A stretch of 64,000 bases of DNA from Chloroflexi bacterium RBG_13_51_36 (GTDB lineage Bacteria; Chloroflexota; Dehalococcoidia; GIF9; AB-539-J10): the NCBI GenBank assembly GCA_001796515.1, contig MGMS01000014.1, positions 19,302 through 83,301 on the forward strand, in the 5' to 3' direction. A program made the position numbers and the translations under genes. Numbering within the stretch: the stretch's first letter is position 1; the number at the start of each line of letters is the position of its first letter. Shown here piece after piece: positions 33,854 to 41,002 of this stretch. The notes beneath the pieces were generated by a model. The model was not told the DNA's origin. It ran no database searches and saw only the letters and a program-made list of their open reading frames with translations.

Positions 33854-34099
33854 ATGAGCGTACAAGCACAAGAACTAAAAAGATTAGCTGAGAAAGTCCT
33901 ATCCGACCTGGGCGTTACGGATTATTCCGAATTGCAGCTTACGTACGCACTTAAGGTTGAAGGAAAATGGAGAGTAAGCTTTGACTATGGCCATCGTGGT
34001 GGCTTTGCCAGCGCTACTACTAGAAAGCTGGGGTCTTTCGCGGCTGATGCCAAAAGCGGCGAAATCGAGGGGATGTGGCTGGACAGGTCATGGAAGTAG
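33854..34099 (+). CDS. Hypothetical small protein
   Basis: I do not recognise this 81-residue protein. It opens with a charged helix (LKRLAEKVLSDLG) and continues with a likely beta-rich part (WRVSFDYGHRGGFASATTRKLG). GGGGGGAGC lies about 8 nt before the ATG. There are no cysteines or membrane segments. It stands alone between the transposase and the EamA gene. Confidence 0.5.
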   Translation: MSVQAQELKRLAEKVLSDLGVTDYSELQLTYALKVEGKWRVSFDYGHRGGFASATTRKLGSFAADAKSGEIEGMWLDRSWK

Positions 34100-34290
34100 C
34101 TGGAAAGACTGTGCTCTGAACGGTCGAGAGAATCGCCCTGGCAGCTCCACAATGCAGTAATAGTCTCTCCCATACTCTTGAACAAAGCCCCGCAAATTCC
34201 GGACGCGTCACACCAATCGGTCCACCTAACCCGCACATGATACCCATGGTAGACTGATGGCCTGGCATCACACGTGAGATAGAGAGGAAC

Positions 34291-35175
34291 ATGTCAGCAA
34301 ACTGGAAATCATCACCAACCATTGCCTTGGTTGCCCTTGTCGGGGTAACGGCGGTCTGGGGCTATACTTTTCTTGTCGTACAAGATGCCGTGGCGCGCAT
34401 GCCAGTTATGGACTTCCTGGCCTGGCGCTTCATAGTAGCCAGTGTCGTGATGATAGTCTTGCGTCCGACCTGCCTGCGTAACGTGACTCGTCTCGAACTG
34501 CTGCGCGGCCTTGGACTGGGCACAGTACTTGGACTGGGTTACACTACTCAAACATACGGATTGCGCTATACATCCGCAGCTATTTCGGGGTTCATTACCG
34601 GCATGTTTGTCGTTCTTACCCCCGTCATATCATGGATATTACTTCGCCGTAAGACCAACCGTAGTACCTGGCTGGTAGTGGCACTGGCTACTGTGGGCCT
34701 GGCATTGCTCACTCTCAACGGTTGGTCGGTTGGAATCGGTGAACTGCTCACGCTGGGATGTGCCGTATTTTTCGCGATTCATATAGTTGGTTTAGGTGAA
34801 TGGTCATCACAATATGAGCCGTACGCCTTTTCCCTGATTCAAATTGGGACTGTCGCCGTAATATCGCTCATAGCTGCCATACCCGGAGGAGTTGCCATGC
34901 CGCCGGACCCTGGAGCATGGGAAGTCGTGGTGATTACAGGGGTACTGGCAACCGCCGTCGCTTTTTTTGTACAGACGTGGGCTCAATCGCTTGTATCAGC
35001 AACGCGTGCAGCCGTGGTGATGACGATGGAGCCGGTGTTTGCCGGATTATTCGCCGTCGTCATCGGTGGAAACCAGCTGACACTGCGAACTCTCGGCGGT
35101 GCAGCGTGCATACTGGCAGCAATGTTTATTATCAATCTAAAGTCAAGTCGGAGCGTTACGCGACCGAAAACATGA
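34291..35175 (+). CDS. EamA/DMT superfamily transporter
   Basis: This 294-residue membrane protein has ten hydrophobic segments in two related halves, as expected for drug/metabolite transporters of the EamA family. Characteristic spots are FLAWRFIVASVVMI, ALLTLNGWS and the second-half SATRAAVVMTMEPVFAGLF, which includes the family's E-P-V motif. The substrate is unknown. It stands alone. Confidence 0.9.
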   Translation: MSANWKSSPTIALVALVGVTAVWGYTFLVVQDAVARMPVMDFLAWRFIVASVVMIVLRPTCLRNVTRLELLRGLGLGTVLGLGYTTQTYGLRYTSAAISGFITGMFVVLTPVISWILLRRKTNRSTWLVVALATVGLALLTLNGWSVGIGELLTLGCAVFFAIHIVGLGEWSSQYEPYAFSLIQIGTVAVISLIAAIPGGVAMPPDPGAWEVVVITGVLATAVAFFVQTWAQSLVSATRAAVVMTMEPVFAGLFAVVIGGNQLTLRTLGGAACILAAMFIINLKSSRSVTRPKT

Positions 35176-35451
35176 CAGCTTGAATGAATTTCAGCGGCAG
35201 CACACCTGTCAGGCCTCTTCAAATTCAGCTATCTTGTCCGCAGAATAATGCGAGGGTTAGTCCACCGCCCGATTCAGAGAGCTCAAAGCCTTCTGCCAGC
35301 CGACCGGTATCGAATCTACAAAAAACACGAGAGAATTCATCCGGGGTTCATGGAGACTTCACGGAGAGTTCATCACGGTGATGCTAGGATATAGCCGCAC
35401 TGTAGCGAAACTCATCCCGCTATTGTGTTCACTCACCAACCTCCTTTACCG

Positions 35452-35480
35452 GGGGTCCCGGTCCACCAAGCCGGGACCCC
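35452..35480. repeat. Strong 10-bp perfect hairpin in a gene-free gap
   Basis: GGGGTCCCGG (35452-35461) and CCGGGACCCC (35471-35480) are perfectly complementary around a 9-nt loop. There is no T-run on either strand, so an intrinsic terminator is unlikely. The rest of the 385-nt gap from 35176 to 35560 shows nothing recognisable. Confidence 0.5.
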
Positions 35481-35560
35481 ATGACTTTGTGAGAGGGTGT
35501 GCTTTGAGGGGCGGAAGGTGAAGGCAGTAATCGTTTCTTCGCTATCAGAAAAATGCCAAA

Positions 35561-37198
35561 TCACCAGGTATCCACAAAATCATGGCCCGTTCTCCCGGTG
35601 CGTTCAGCGGGAACGGCTTTCAAGCCCTCCATAATCCATCTGCGCGTATCCGCCGGGTCGATAACCGCATCGATTTCGAGGTAAGAGGCCATATTGATGG
35701 CTTTCCCTCTATCATACGCCATGGCAACCAGCTTCTCGTAGAGCGCTTCACGTTCCTGCGGGTCTTTCACCGCCTCCAGTTCTTTCCTGAAACCGGCCCT
35801 GACCGCGCCCTCCAGTCCCATGCCGCCGAATTCCCCGGTCGGCCAGGCCACCGCAAAGAAAGGCTCGTGGAAGCCACCCTTAGCCATAGCCTGCGCTCCC
35901 AATCCGTATCCCCTGCGTAGAAAAACTGTAAAGAAAGGTACCGTTAAATGCGAGCCGACCACAAACATACGGCAAATGTGGCGGACCTGGGCGCGGCGTT
36001 CAATCTCCGGCCCCACCATAAATCCCGGAGTATCCACCAGGGACACCATGGGCAGACCATGCGCATTGCAGAGCTGCATGAGGCGTGCTGCCTTGTCCGC
36101 TCCTTCCGCTTCGATGGCCCCGGCCTGGTGTTTGCAGTCATTGGCCATAACGCCGAAAGGTTTGCCCTCGATGCGTACTAAACCCGTAACCATCTCCGGC
36201 CCGAATTTGGGTCTTAGCTCGAGAAATGAGTCCGCATCAGCCATCGTTTTTATAATAGCCCGCACATCATAAACGTATCTTCGCTGCTCCGGAATCATGT
36301 TGCGAAGAAGGCGCTGGTCGGCGGCCTCCCACTGGGAAGTCGCTCCCTGAAAATAGGAAAGGTATTTCCTGGCGACCATGACCGCTTCCGCGTCGTCAGC
36401 CACGGCGATGTCGACAACGCCGTTATTCGTTTGCACACTCATAGGCCCGATATCCTCCGGCTTGAAAGAACCCAGTCCTCCGCCTTCGATCATAACCGGG
36501 CCGGCCATCCCGATGTTGGCATTCTGGGCCGCGATAATCACGTCGCAGCATCCCAGCAAGACAGCGTTGCCGGCAAAACATCGGCCCGATACGACGCCTA
36601 CCACCGGAACTTTTCCGCTCAATCTGGCAAACATGGCGAAGGTGGCCAGGTCCAGACCCGCCACCACCACGCCATCCGCATCGACGTCGCCCGGCCTGCC
36701 GCCGCCGCCCTCAGCAAAAAGGACCACGGGCAGACGCTGCTCGTGGGCCAATCTCAGCATACGGTCTTTTTTCTTGTGCCCAAAAAATCCCTGGGTGCCG
36801 GCCAGAACCGTATAATCGTAGGCTATCACCATGCAGCGGGCCTTATCTTCTCCAAACAACGCCCCGTTGACCTGTCCGATGCCGGCAACCACCGCATCGG
36901 CCGGGGTTTTGCTCATGAGGTCCTCCATGGTTCGACGTTGACGCTGGGCAGCGACCGCCAGGGCGCCGTATTCCATGAAGTGCCCGTCACAGAGCTCTGC
37001 TATGTTTTCGCGAATCGTGCGCTGGCCTGTCTCCCGCCGTCGCGCCACCGCCTCGGGGCGCCGCTCGTCAAGGCCCCGGGAATGCCTCTCTATCACCTCC
37101 TTGAGATCAGCCCGCATCGGCTCCTCATGAACCTGTTTATCCCTCGACTTAGACCCTCTTTCTCCCTTCAGTTCGTCTTTGCCCTTAGGTTTTTTCAT
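35561..37198 (-). CDS. Acyl-CoA carboxylase carboxyltransferase subunit
   Basis: This 545-residue protein belongs to the carboxyltransferase family of acetyl-, propionyl- and methylmalonyl-CoA carboxylases and decarboxylases. Two crotonase-fold halves are visible: VVLFAEGGGGRPGD and CCDVIIAAQNANIGMAGP in the first, and MVSLVDTPGFMVGPEIERRA with FTVFLRRGYGLGAQAM in the second. It starts at 37198, where GGAGG lies 9 nt upstream. No biotin carboxylase or biotin carrier lies beside it, so the complex partner and substrate are unknown. Confidence 0.88.
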   Translation of the reverse strand: MKKPKGKDELKGERGSKSRDKQVHEEPMRADLKEVIERHSRGLDERRPEAVARRRETGQRTIRENIAELCDGHFMEYGALAVAAQRQRRTMEDLMSKTPADAVVAGIGQVNGALFGEDKARCMVIAYDYTVLAGTQGFFGHKKKDRMLRLAHEQRLPVVLFAEGGGGRPGDVDADGVVVAGLDLATFAMFARLSGKVPVVGVVSGRCFAGNAVLLGCCDVIIAAQNANIGMAGPVMIEGGGLGSFKPEDIGPMSVQTNNGVVDIAVADDAEAVMVARKYLSYFQGATSQWEAADQRLLRNMIPEQRRYVYDVRAIIKTMADADSFLELRPKFGPEMVTGLVRIEGKPFGVMANDCKHQAGAIEAEGADKAARLMQLCNAHGLPMVSLVDTPGFMVGPEIERRAQVRHICRMFVVGSHLTVPFFTVFLRRGYGLGAQAMAKGGFHEPFFAVAWPTGEFGGMGLEGAVRAGFRKELEAVKDPQEREALYEKLVAMAYDRGKAINMASYLEIDAVIDPADTRRWIMEGLKAVPAERTGRTGHDFVDTW

Positions 37199-37342
37199 GT
37201 GCGGCGTCCTCCTGCATGGCGTGACCAGAGTTGTTGACAAGAAGAATTATAACAAGGGCAGGGAAATCCTTCTGCCCATCCAACAGCGAAGCTAGTCTTT
37301 CTAGGAAGTCGGCAAGAAGTCTCCCATTAGATATTAGTCTGT

Positions 37343-37411
37343 AAAATGTTATAACTTTTCAACTTTTTCCCGCTCAATTTTATGACTCCGCTATCTCCCG
37401 GCTGCTAGAAT
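37343..37411 (+). promoter_or_regulatory. Copy C of the conserved promoter element (DUF1059)
   Basis: AATGTTATAACTTTTCAAC precedes TTTTATGACTCC. ATGACT (37382-37387) is 18 bp from TAGAAT (37406-37411). A 168-nt leader follows before the DUF1059 ATG and contains a short frame, MEFLKEVKDVD, after a Shine-Dalgarno-like stretch. Confidence 0.75.
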
Positions 37412-37578
37412 CAAACTGTCAGACAAAAGCGCCCGGTGGAATTCAAGACAAGGAATCCGAGAATGAAAGAGAGGGCTGAGCACGATGGAGTTCCTCAAGG
37501 AGGTGAAGGATGTAGATTGAAGCTTTGGCGATTGATTCCAACACATATTTGTCCAGGATAGAACAAGGAGGTCAAAAG

Positions 37579-37749
37579 ATGGCATCATTCAAGTGTAAGG
37601 ACATGGGTATGAAATGCGCTTTCGAGGTGAAGGACGAAAATGAGGATGAACTGAAGGAAGTGATTGCCCTTCATGGCAAGAAATCGCACAACATAACAGA
37701 ATTTTCGCCCGATATGATGGAGAAGGTAAAGAAAGCAATCAAGAAATGA
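37579..37749 (+). CDS. DUF1059 family small protein
   Basis: This 56-residue protein matches DUF1059, with ASFKCKDMGMKCAFEVKDEN (two cysteines) and a helix ending in HGKKSHNITEFSPDMMEKVK, which contains the conserved H-x3-H arrangement. AAGGAGG precedes the ATG at 37579, so the longer frame to 37525 is not used. The function of the family is unknown, but copy C of the stress-associated promoter element drives it. Confidence 0.85.
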   Translation: MASFKCKDMGMKCAFEVKDENEDELKEVIALHGKKSHNITEFSPDMMEKVKKAIKK

Positions 37750-37865
37750 CCGATGCAAGATCGAATTGGCGGCAATTTCCTGCTAGACTATTGTGGTAAA
37801 TCAGGTCGGTAGCGAATCTGCGATGACTGGAAGACCAATTCAAGTTGGCAAAGAAAGGAGGTAAC

Positions 37866-38081
37866 ATGCCTGTTAGAAAAACTAGTGCGGTGAAGAAAGC
37901 TAGTGCAGCGAAGAAGCCCCGAGCAACCAGAAAGACCTCTGAGGGTGACAACTACGTCTGCGGCGTATGTGGACTATCCGTAATAGTTGACGACGTGTGC
38001 GGTTGCGGAGAGGTCCATGAGATCATTTGCTGCGAGAAACCCATGAAGAAGAGAACGACCAGGGCCAAAGCCGCAAAATAG
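37866..38081 (+). CDS. Basic zinc-ribbon-like small protein
   Basis: This 71-residue protein has a Lys/Ala-rich N-terminus (KKASAAKKPRATRKTS) like histone tails, then a Cys cluster in YVCGVCGLSVIVDD, VCGCG and IICCEKPM, and a second basic tail. It probably binds zinc and nucleic acid. AAAGGAGGTAAC precedes the ATG at 37866. It is downstream of DUF1059, 116 nt away, and may share its promoter. Confidence 0.6.
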   Translation: MPVRKTSAVKKASAAKKPRATRKTSEGDNYVCGVCGLSVIVDDVCGCGEVHEIICCEKPMKKRTTRAKAAK

Positions 38082-38283
38082 ATACGTGCTCCGGAGTTAT
38101 TACCCGTTAGGCAACTGAACAGAATAGCGTTACCTCGGTCACATGTTGGCCAGAAGCGCTTCTTTGTCTAGTGCTGTAAATAGGGCCCGCAGAGGCACGC
38201 TTGATGGCATGGTGTGTCTCGTCAGCGAGCCATACTTGGCCCATTCGAAGTCGATTTCAAAGCGGTGTCACCACCAGCGTCCA

Positions 38284-38334
38284 GGGGAAGGATGAACTCC
38301 AACACCCACGCTTTTCAGGACATGACCCTAAGTC
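38284..38334 (-). pseudogene. Degenerate tRNA-Leu relic
   Basis: This stretch aligns with the T arm, variable arm and anticodon loop of the tRNA-Leu at 31119-31205. GGGGAAGG, CCCACGC, TTTT, ACATGA and CCTAAGTC are shared in the same order. The 5' third is absent and many positions have changed. It is a relic rather than a functional gene, possibly left from an integration or recombination event. Confidence 0.55.
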
Positions 38335-38344
38335 GCTAGAGTTC

Positions 38345-38400
38345 CGGGACGCCACATTGATCAGCCCTATCCCAAATCAGGTATCATGTCCCCCAGAATA
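38345..38400 (+). repeat. 54-bp palindromic repeat, copy 1 (divergent)
   Basis: This copy begins GGGACGCC and ends ATGTCCCCCAGAATA, about 80% like copies 2 and 3 by eye. It ends just before the stop codon of the MazF-like gene. Confidence 0.7.
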
Positions 38401-38402
38401 CC

Positions 38403-38744
38403 CTACTTGAGTCCCAGGGCATCTCGCAGGTTGCCTTCGATTCTTCTCATATCCGGCAGGGGCATTATTCCAAGCTTCTTTGCTATCATGCCCTGCTTTA
38501 TCGTCCTTACAATCCCTGTGGCGACGGAGGGGAAAAGCAGCCCAGCCTCCCGCCAGTCGCTGATAAGGTGGTCGCCCACCAATATCCGGTCGGTCCTGCT
38601 GGTGATTGCCGCAATTATAGCCTCCTGACGGCTTTGATGGTAAGCGTCTGAGCTTACTATGACTGCCGGACGCTGCCTCTCTCCAGTTTCATCGGAGAAG
38701 ATAAACCTGACAAGGACTACATCTCCGCGTTCATACCCGGTCAT
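38403..38744 (-). CDS. MazF/PemK-like toxin of an Xis-MazF module
   Basis: This 113-residue protein has the MazF fold: GDVVLVRFIFSDETGERQRP, AVIVSSDAYH and a later SVATGIVRTIKQGMIAKKLG. It probably cleaves RNA. The ATG at 38744 (MTGYERGD) has AAAAGGA about 9 nt upstream and overlaps the antitoxin end by 14 bp; the longer frame to 38780 is less likely. Confidence 0.8.
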   Translation of the reverse strand: MTGYERGDVVLVRFIFSDETGERQRPAVIVSSDAYHQSRQEAIIAAITSRTDRILVGDHLISDWREAGLLFPSVATGIVRTIKQGMIAKKLGIMPLPDMRRIEGNLRDALGLK

Positions 38745-39012
38745 AAGCGGCATCCTTTTCACTATCCCAGACTTCGGCAAGAACCGGGTCGGCTTTTGCA
38801 GATAACTTCAGAAGCGTCTCTACATCTGCAATCTCCTCTCCTGGACGGGGCACCTTATCTATGTCTTGTTTACGAAACCGGCGATGACGTTCCTTACCAA
38901 TCCGAAAAGCTGGCAACCTGCCTTCCTTGGTCAGTTTGTAGATAGTCCTTCTGGATACACATAGGTATTCAGCAGCTTCCTCAACTGTAAACCATTCTTT
39001 AGTGATTACCAT
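38731..39012 (-). CDS. Excisionase-type HTH antitoxin
   Basis: This 93-residue protein has an N-terminal MerR/Xis-like winged helix (WFTVEEAAEYLCVSRRTIYK, then EGRLPAFRIGKERHRR) for operator binding and an acidic C-terminus that would neutralise the toxin. The ATG at 39012 is preferred because GGAGG lies 7 nt upstream; the ATG at 39018 has 1 nt and the long frame to 39126 crosses the promoter. It is translationally coupled to the MazF-like toxin. Confidence 0.8.
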   Translation of the reverse strand: MVITKEWFTVEEAAEYLCVSRRTIYKLTKEGRLPAFRIGKERHRRFRKQDIDKVPRPGEEIADVETLLKLSAKADPVLAEVWDSEKDAAYDRV

Positions 39013-39052
39013 GAGCATACCTCCATACACGCTCGTGTTCGTGTTTGATGTC

Positions 39053-39082
39053 ATTCTAGCACATGTGCGCACATAAAAGCAA
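39053..39082 (-). promoter_or_regulatory. Promoter of the Xis-MazF pair with a 12-bp palindrome
   Basis: On the minus strand TTGCTT (39077-39082) is 18 bp from TAGAAT (39053-39058). The perfect palindrome ATGTGCGCACAT (39063-39074) fills the spacer, an ideal place for autorepression by the antitoxin. Confidence 0.65.
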
Positions 39083-39098
39083 TACTGGAGAAATTCCA

Positions 39099-39152
39099 GG
39101 GACACCACACCAATTGGGCTCACCACAAATCAGGTATTATGTCCCCGGAATA
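39099..39152 (+). repeat. 54-bp palindromic repeat, copy 2
   Basis: It runs from GGGACACCACACC to GTCCCCGGAATA and ends with the same ATCAGGTATTATGTCCCC as copy 3. Arms GGGACA and TGTCCC are inverted. It lies just upstream of the toxin-antitoxin promoter. Confidence 0.85.
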
Positions 39153-39211
39153 CAAGGAAGCGTACTGGTTTCCCCTGCACTCCCGCGGCCCAGGATGAGC
39201 AGGGGGCAACA

Positions 39212-40717
39212 TCACGGCATCGTTGTCTCGAATCGCCTCTTGTCTTTTTTGCAGACTATCTGTGTTACATTGCGACCGGACATCGCGGCCGTGGGCAGGC
39301 CTCCACCGGGTTCAACCCACTGTCCGGCCATATAGAAGTTATCCAGTCCGGGCAACGTTTTGCTCATATGCATCCTGATAGACTGGGCTGAGGGCAACCA
39401 TCCCTCATAACTACCCCGCCAGCTGCCGGTATATCTCTCCCAGGTCATAGGCGTGGCAACATCATGCATCTCCACCTTAGCGGCTAGCCCGGGGAAACGC
39501 CGGTCAAGCGCAGTAATTACCTGCTCGGCGATCTGCTCCTTCTCCGCATTATAGCGCTCAGGCTCTTGTCTCAGCTTCTTCCAGTAATCATAATCAGTAT
39601 TGAACTGGACTTTTAATACGGTCTTGCCCTTTGGGGCCAGGGTGGGGTCAAAGTCGTAAATCTGCACGCCCAGCCGCTTATGCTCCTGCCCGGCAATAGT
39701 AATCGGCTTGTCAAGGGGGAAGCTCATGCCGGCTACTGAGGACACGTTATCAAATGAGCGAGCTACCCCCAGGCCGATATATACTAACGGCGGAAACAGC
39801 TTAGGATTATCGTAATAACCCCGGGTTTTCTCATCAATGTATCTTCCATCGAGCATATCAAAAATGGTGGTGTGCCCATCGGCGGCCGAGATGATGATAT
39901 CGCCATGGTGCTCTGTCCCGTCAGCTAGCCGCACGCCAACCGCCTTGTCATTCTTCACCAGGATTTTGTCAACCCTTGATTTGCAGTGAAGCTGACCGCC
40001 CAAACTGAGATAACGACGCTCAATGGCGTCGGACAGCGCCAGGCCGCCGCCCACTAGATAACCAGCCGCCTTCTGGTGCAGCCAGGCAAGCGTCATCAGC
40101 ATGAATACCAGGGGAAAATCAGCGAAGTCAGCGACGAATGCTGTGGAGAAAGCCGCGCGCAGGAAGGGATTCTGGAAACGCCGGGCGGCATCACGAGACG
40201 GGACCTTGCCCCATTTTTTCATAAATCTTAACAGGGGAAACATGGTAAACATCATCTTGAGTCCGTCAATCGGGCTGTATAGTTCGGGGGCTTTCTCTAT
40301 AGGCATGCTCACATGACTGCAGTCACGCACCCCTTTGATAAATTCTTCGATAACATCCTTGTCCTCCGGGGCAAGCTCCTTCATATGCTGCTCCAGACGG
40401 TCAATGTGAGCATAGACAGTAAAGACCTTGCCTCCCTCCCCTTCAACACTTATGTACCGCTCATGGTCAACGATATTCCACCCCTGCGCCACCCCTAACT
40501 CTTCCCAGATATGGTAGAAGCTGTTTGCCGGATTGGTGCCCACCAGCCAATGCATACAGCCATCAATGGTATAGCCCTTGCGTTTCCAGCCAGTGCACAC
40601 CCCACCGCTCTTGTCGTGCATCTCAAATATCCGGGTCTGGTAGCCATTCATCTGTCCGTAGCACCCGGCAGACAGCCCGGTAATGCCCGCCCCGATGATA
40701 ATCATTGACTTTTTCAT
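39212..40717 (-). CDS. Phytoene desaturase/carotenoid isomerase-like FAD oxidoreductase
   Basis: This 501-residue protein has the dinucleotide motif IIIGAGITGLSAGCYGQMNG near the N-terminus and the following HDKSGGVCTGWKRKGY, typical of CrtI/CrtISO-like FAD-dependent desaturases and isomerases. The C-terminus, FYMAGQWVEPGGGLPTAAMSGRN, closes the FAD site. The start at 40717 is chosen because GGAGG lies 5 nt upstream. No carotenoid genes accompany it, so the substrate is open. Confidence 0.85.
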   Translation of the reverse strand: MKKSMIIIGAGITGLSAGCYGQMNGYQTRIFEMHDKSGGVCTGWKRKGYTIDGCMHWLVGTNPANSFYHIWEELGVAQGWNIVDHERYISVEGEGGKVFTVYAHIDRLEQHMKELAPEDKDVIEEFIKGVRDCSHVSMPIEKAPELYSPIDGLKMMFTMFPLLRFMKKWGKVPSRDAARRFQNPFLRAAFSTAFVADFADFPLVFMLMTLAWLHQKAAGYLVGGGLALSDAIERRYLSLGGQLHCKSRVDKILVKNDKAVGVRLADGTEHHGDIIISAADGHTTIFDMLDGRYIDEKTRGYYDNPKLFPPLVYIGLGVARSFDNVSSVAGMSFPLDKPITIAGQEHKRLGVQIYDFDPTLAPKGKTVLKVQFNTDYDYWKKLRQEPERYNAEKEQIAEQVITALDRRFPGLAAKVEMHDVATPMTWERYTGSWRGSYEGWLPSAQSIRMHMSKTLPGLDNFYMAGQWVEPGGGLPTAAMSGRNVTQIVCKKDKRRFETTMP

Positions 40718-40818
40718 CGTCGCCTCCGAGACCAATTCCAAAGTGATTATACTACAAGACCATGCACTCCATGATTGATGAGGCAGCTATTTAGTGCCTC
40801 TTCGGGTTGGAAAGCGCA

Positions 40819-40872
40819 GGGACACCATACCAATTAGGCCTACTACAAATCAGGTATTATGTCCCCGGAATA
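40819..40872 (+). repeat. 54-bp palindromic repeat, copy 3
   Basis: It runs from GGGACACCATACC to GTCCCCGGAATA. The arms GGGACACCATACC and GGTATTATGTCCC are inverted with 11 of 13 matches. It lies just before the promoter of the cyclase-SEFIR cassette. Confidence 0.85.
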
Positions 40873-40892
40873 CCCTTTATACCGATTCACTC

Positions 40893-40921
40893 TTGACTAG
40901 TACCTACAAAGATTGTATAAT
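40893..40921 (+). promoter_or_regulatory. Promoter of the cyclase-SEFIR cassette
   Basis: TTGACT (40893-40898) and a perfect TATAAT (40916-40921) are 17 bp apart. The leader then holds the hairpin arms TTCGGC (40943-40948) and GCCGAA (40955-40960), with three ATGTAA repeats around it. This is a good constitutive-type promoter. Confidence 0.7.
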
Positions 40922-41002
40922 TATGTAAACTGGGTGAATGGCTTCGGCATCCCGGCCGAAAGGTATGTAAATATGTAAGCGTCGCAAACGATAGGGTAAC
41001 CC

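Noticed and set aside
34200..34250. Possible fifth copy of the 54-bp repeat (ACACCAATCGGTCCACC)
   Set aside because: Only the first 20 or so bases are similar and the closing arm is absent, so it may be chance.
36431..37237. 268-codon plus-strand frame opposite the carboxyltransferase gene
   Set aside because: It lies wholly inside a strongly conserved gene on the other strand and its translation resembles no family.
31119..38334. A simple tRNA-targeted integrated island between tRNA-Leu and its relic
   Set aside because: The relic lies on the 5' side of the intact tRNA in the same orientation, which is opposite to what 3'-end integration leaves, and no integrase is present.
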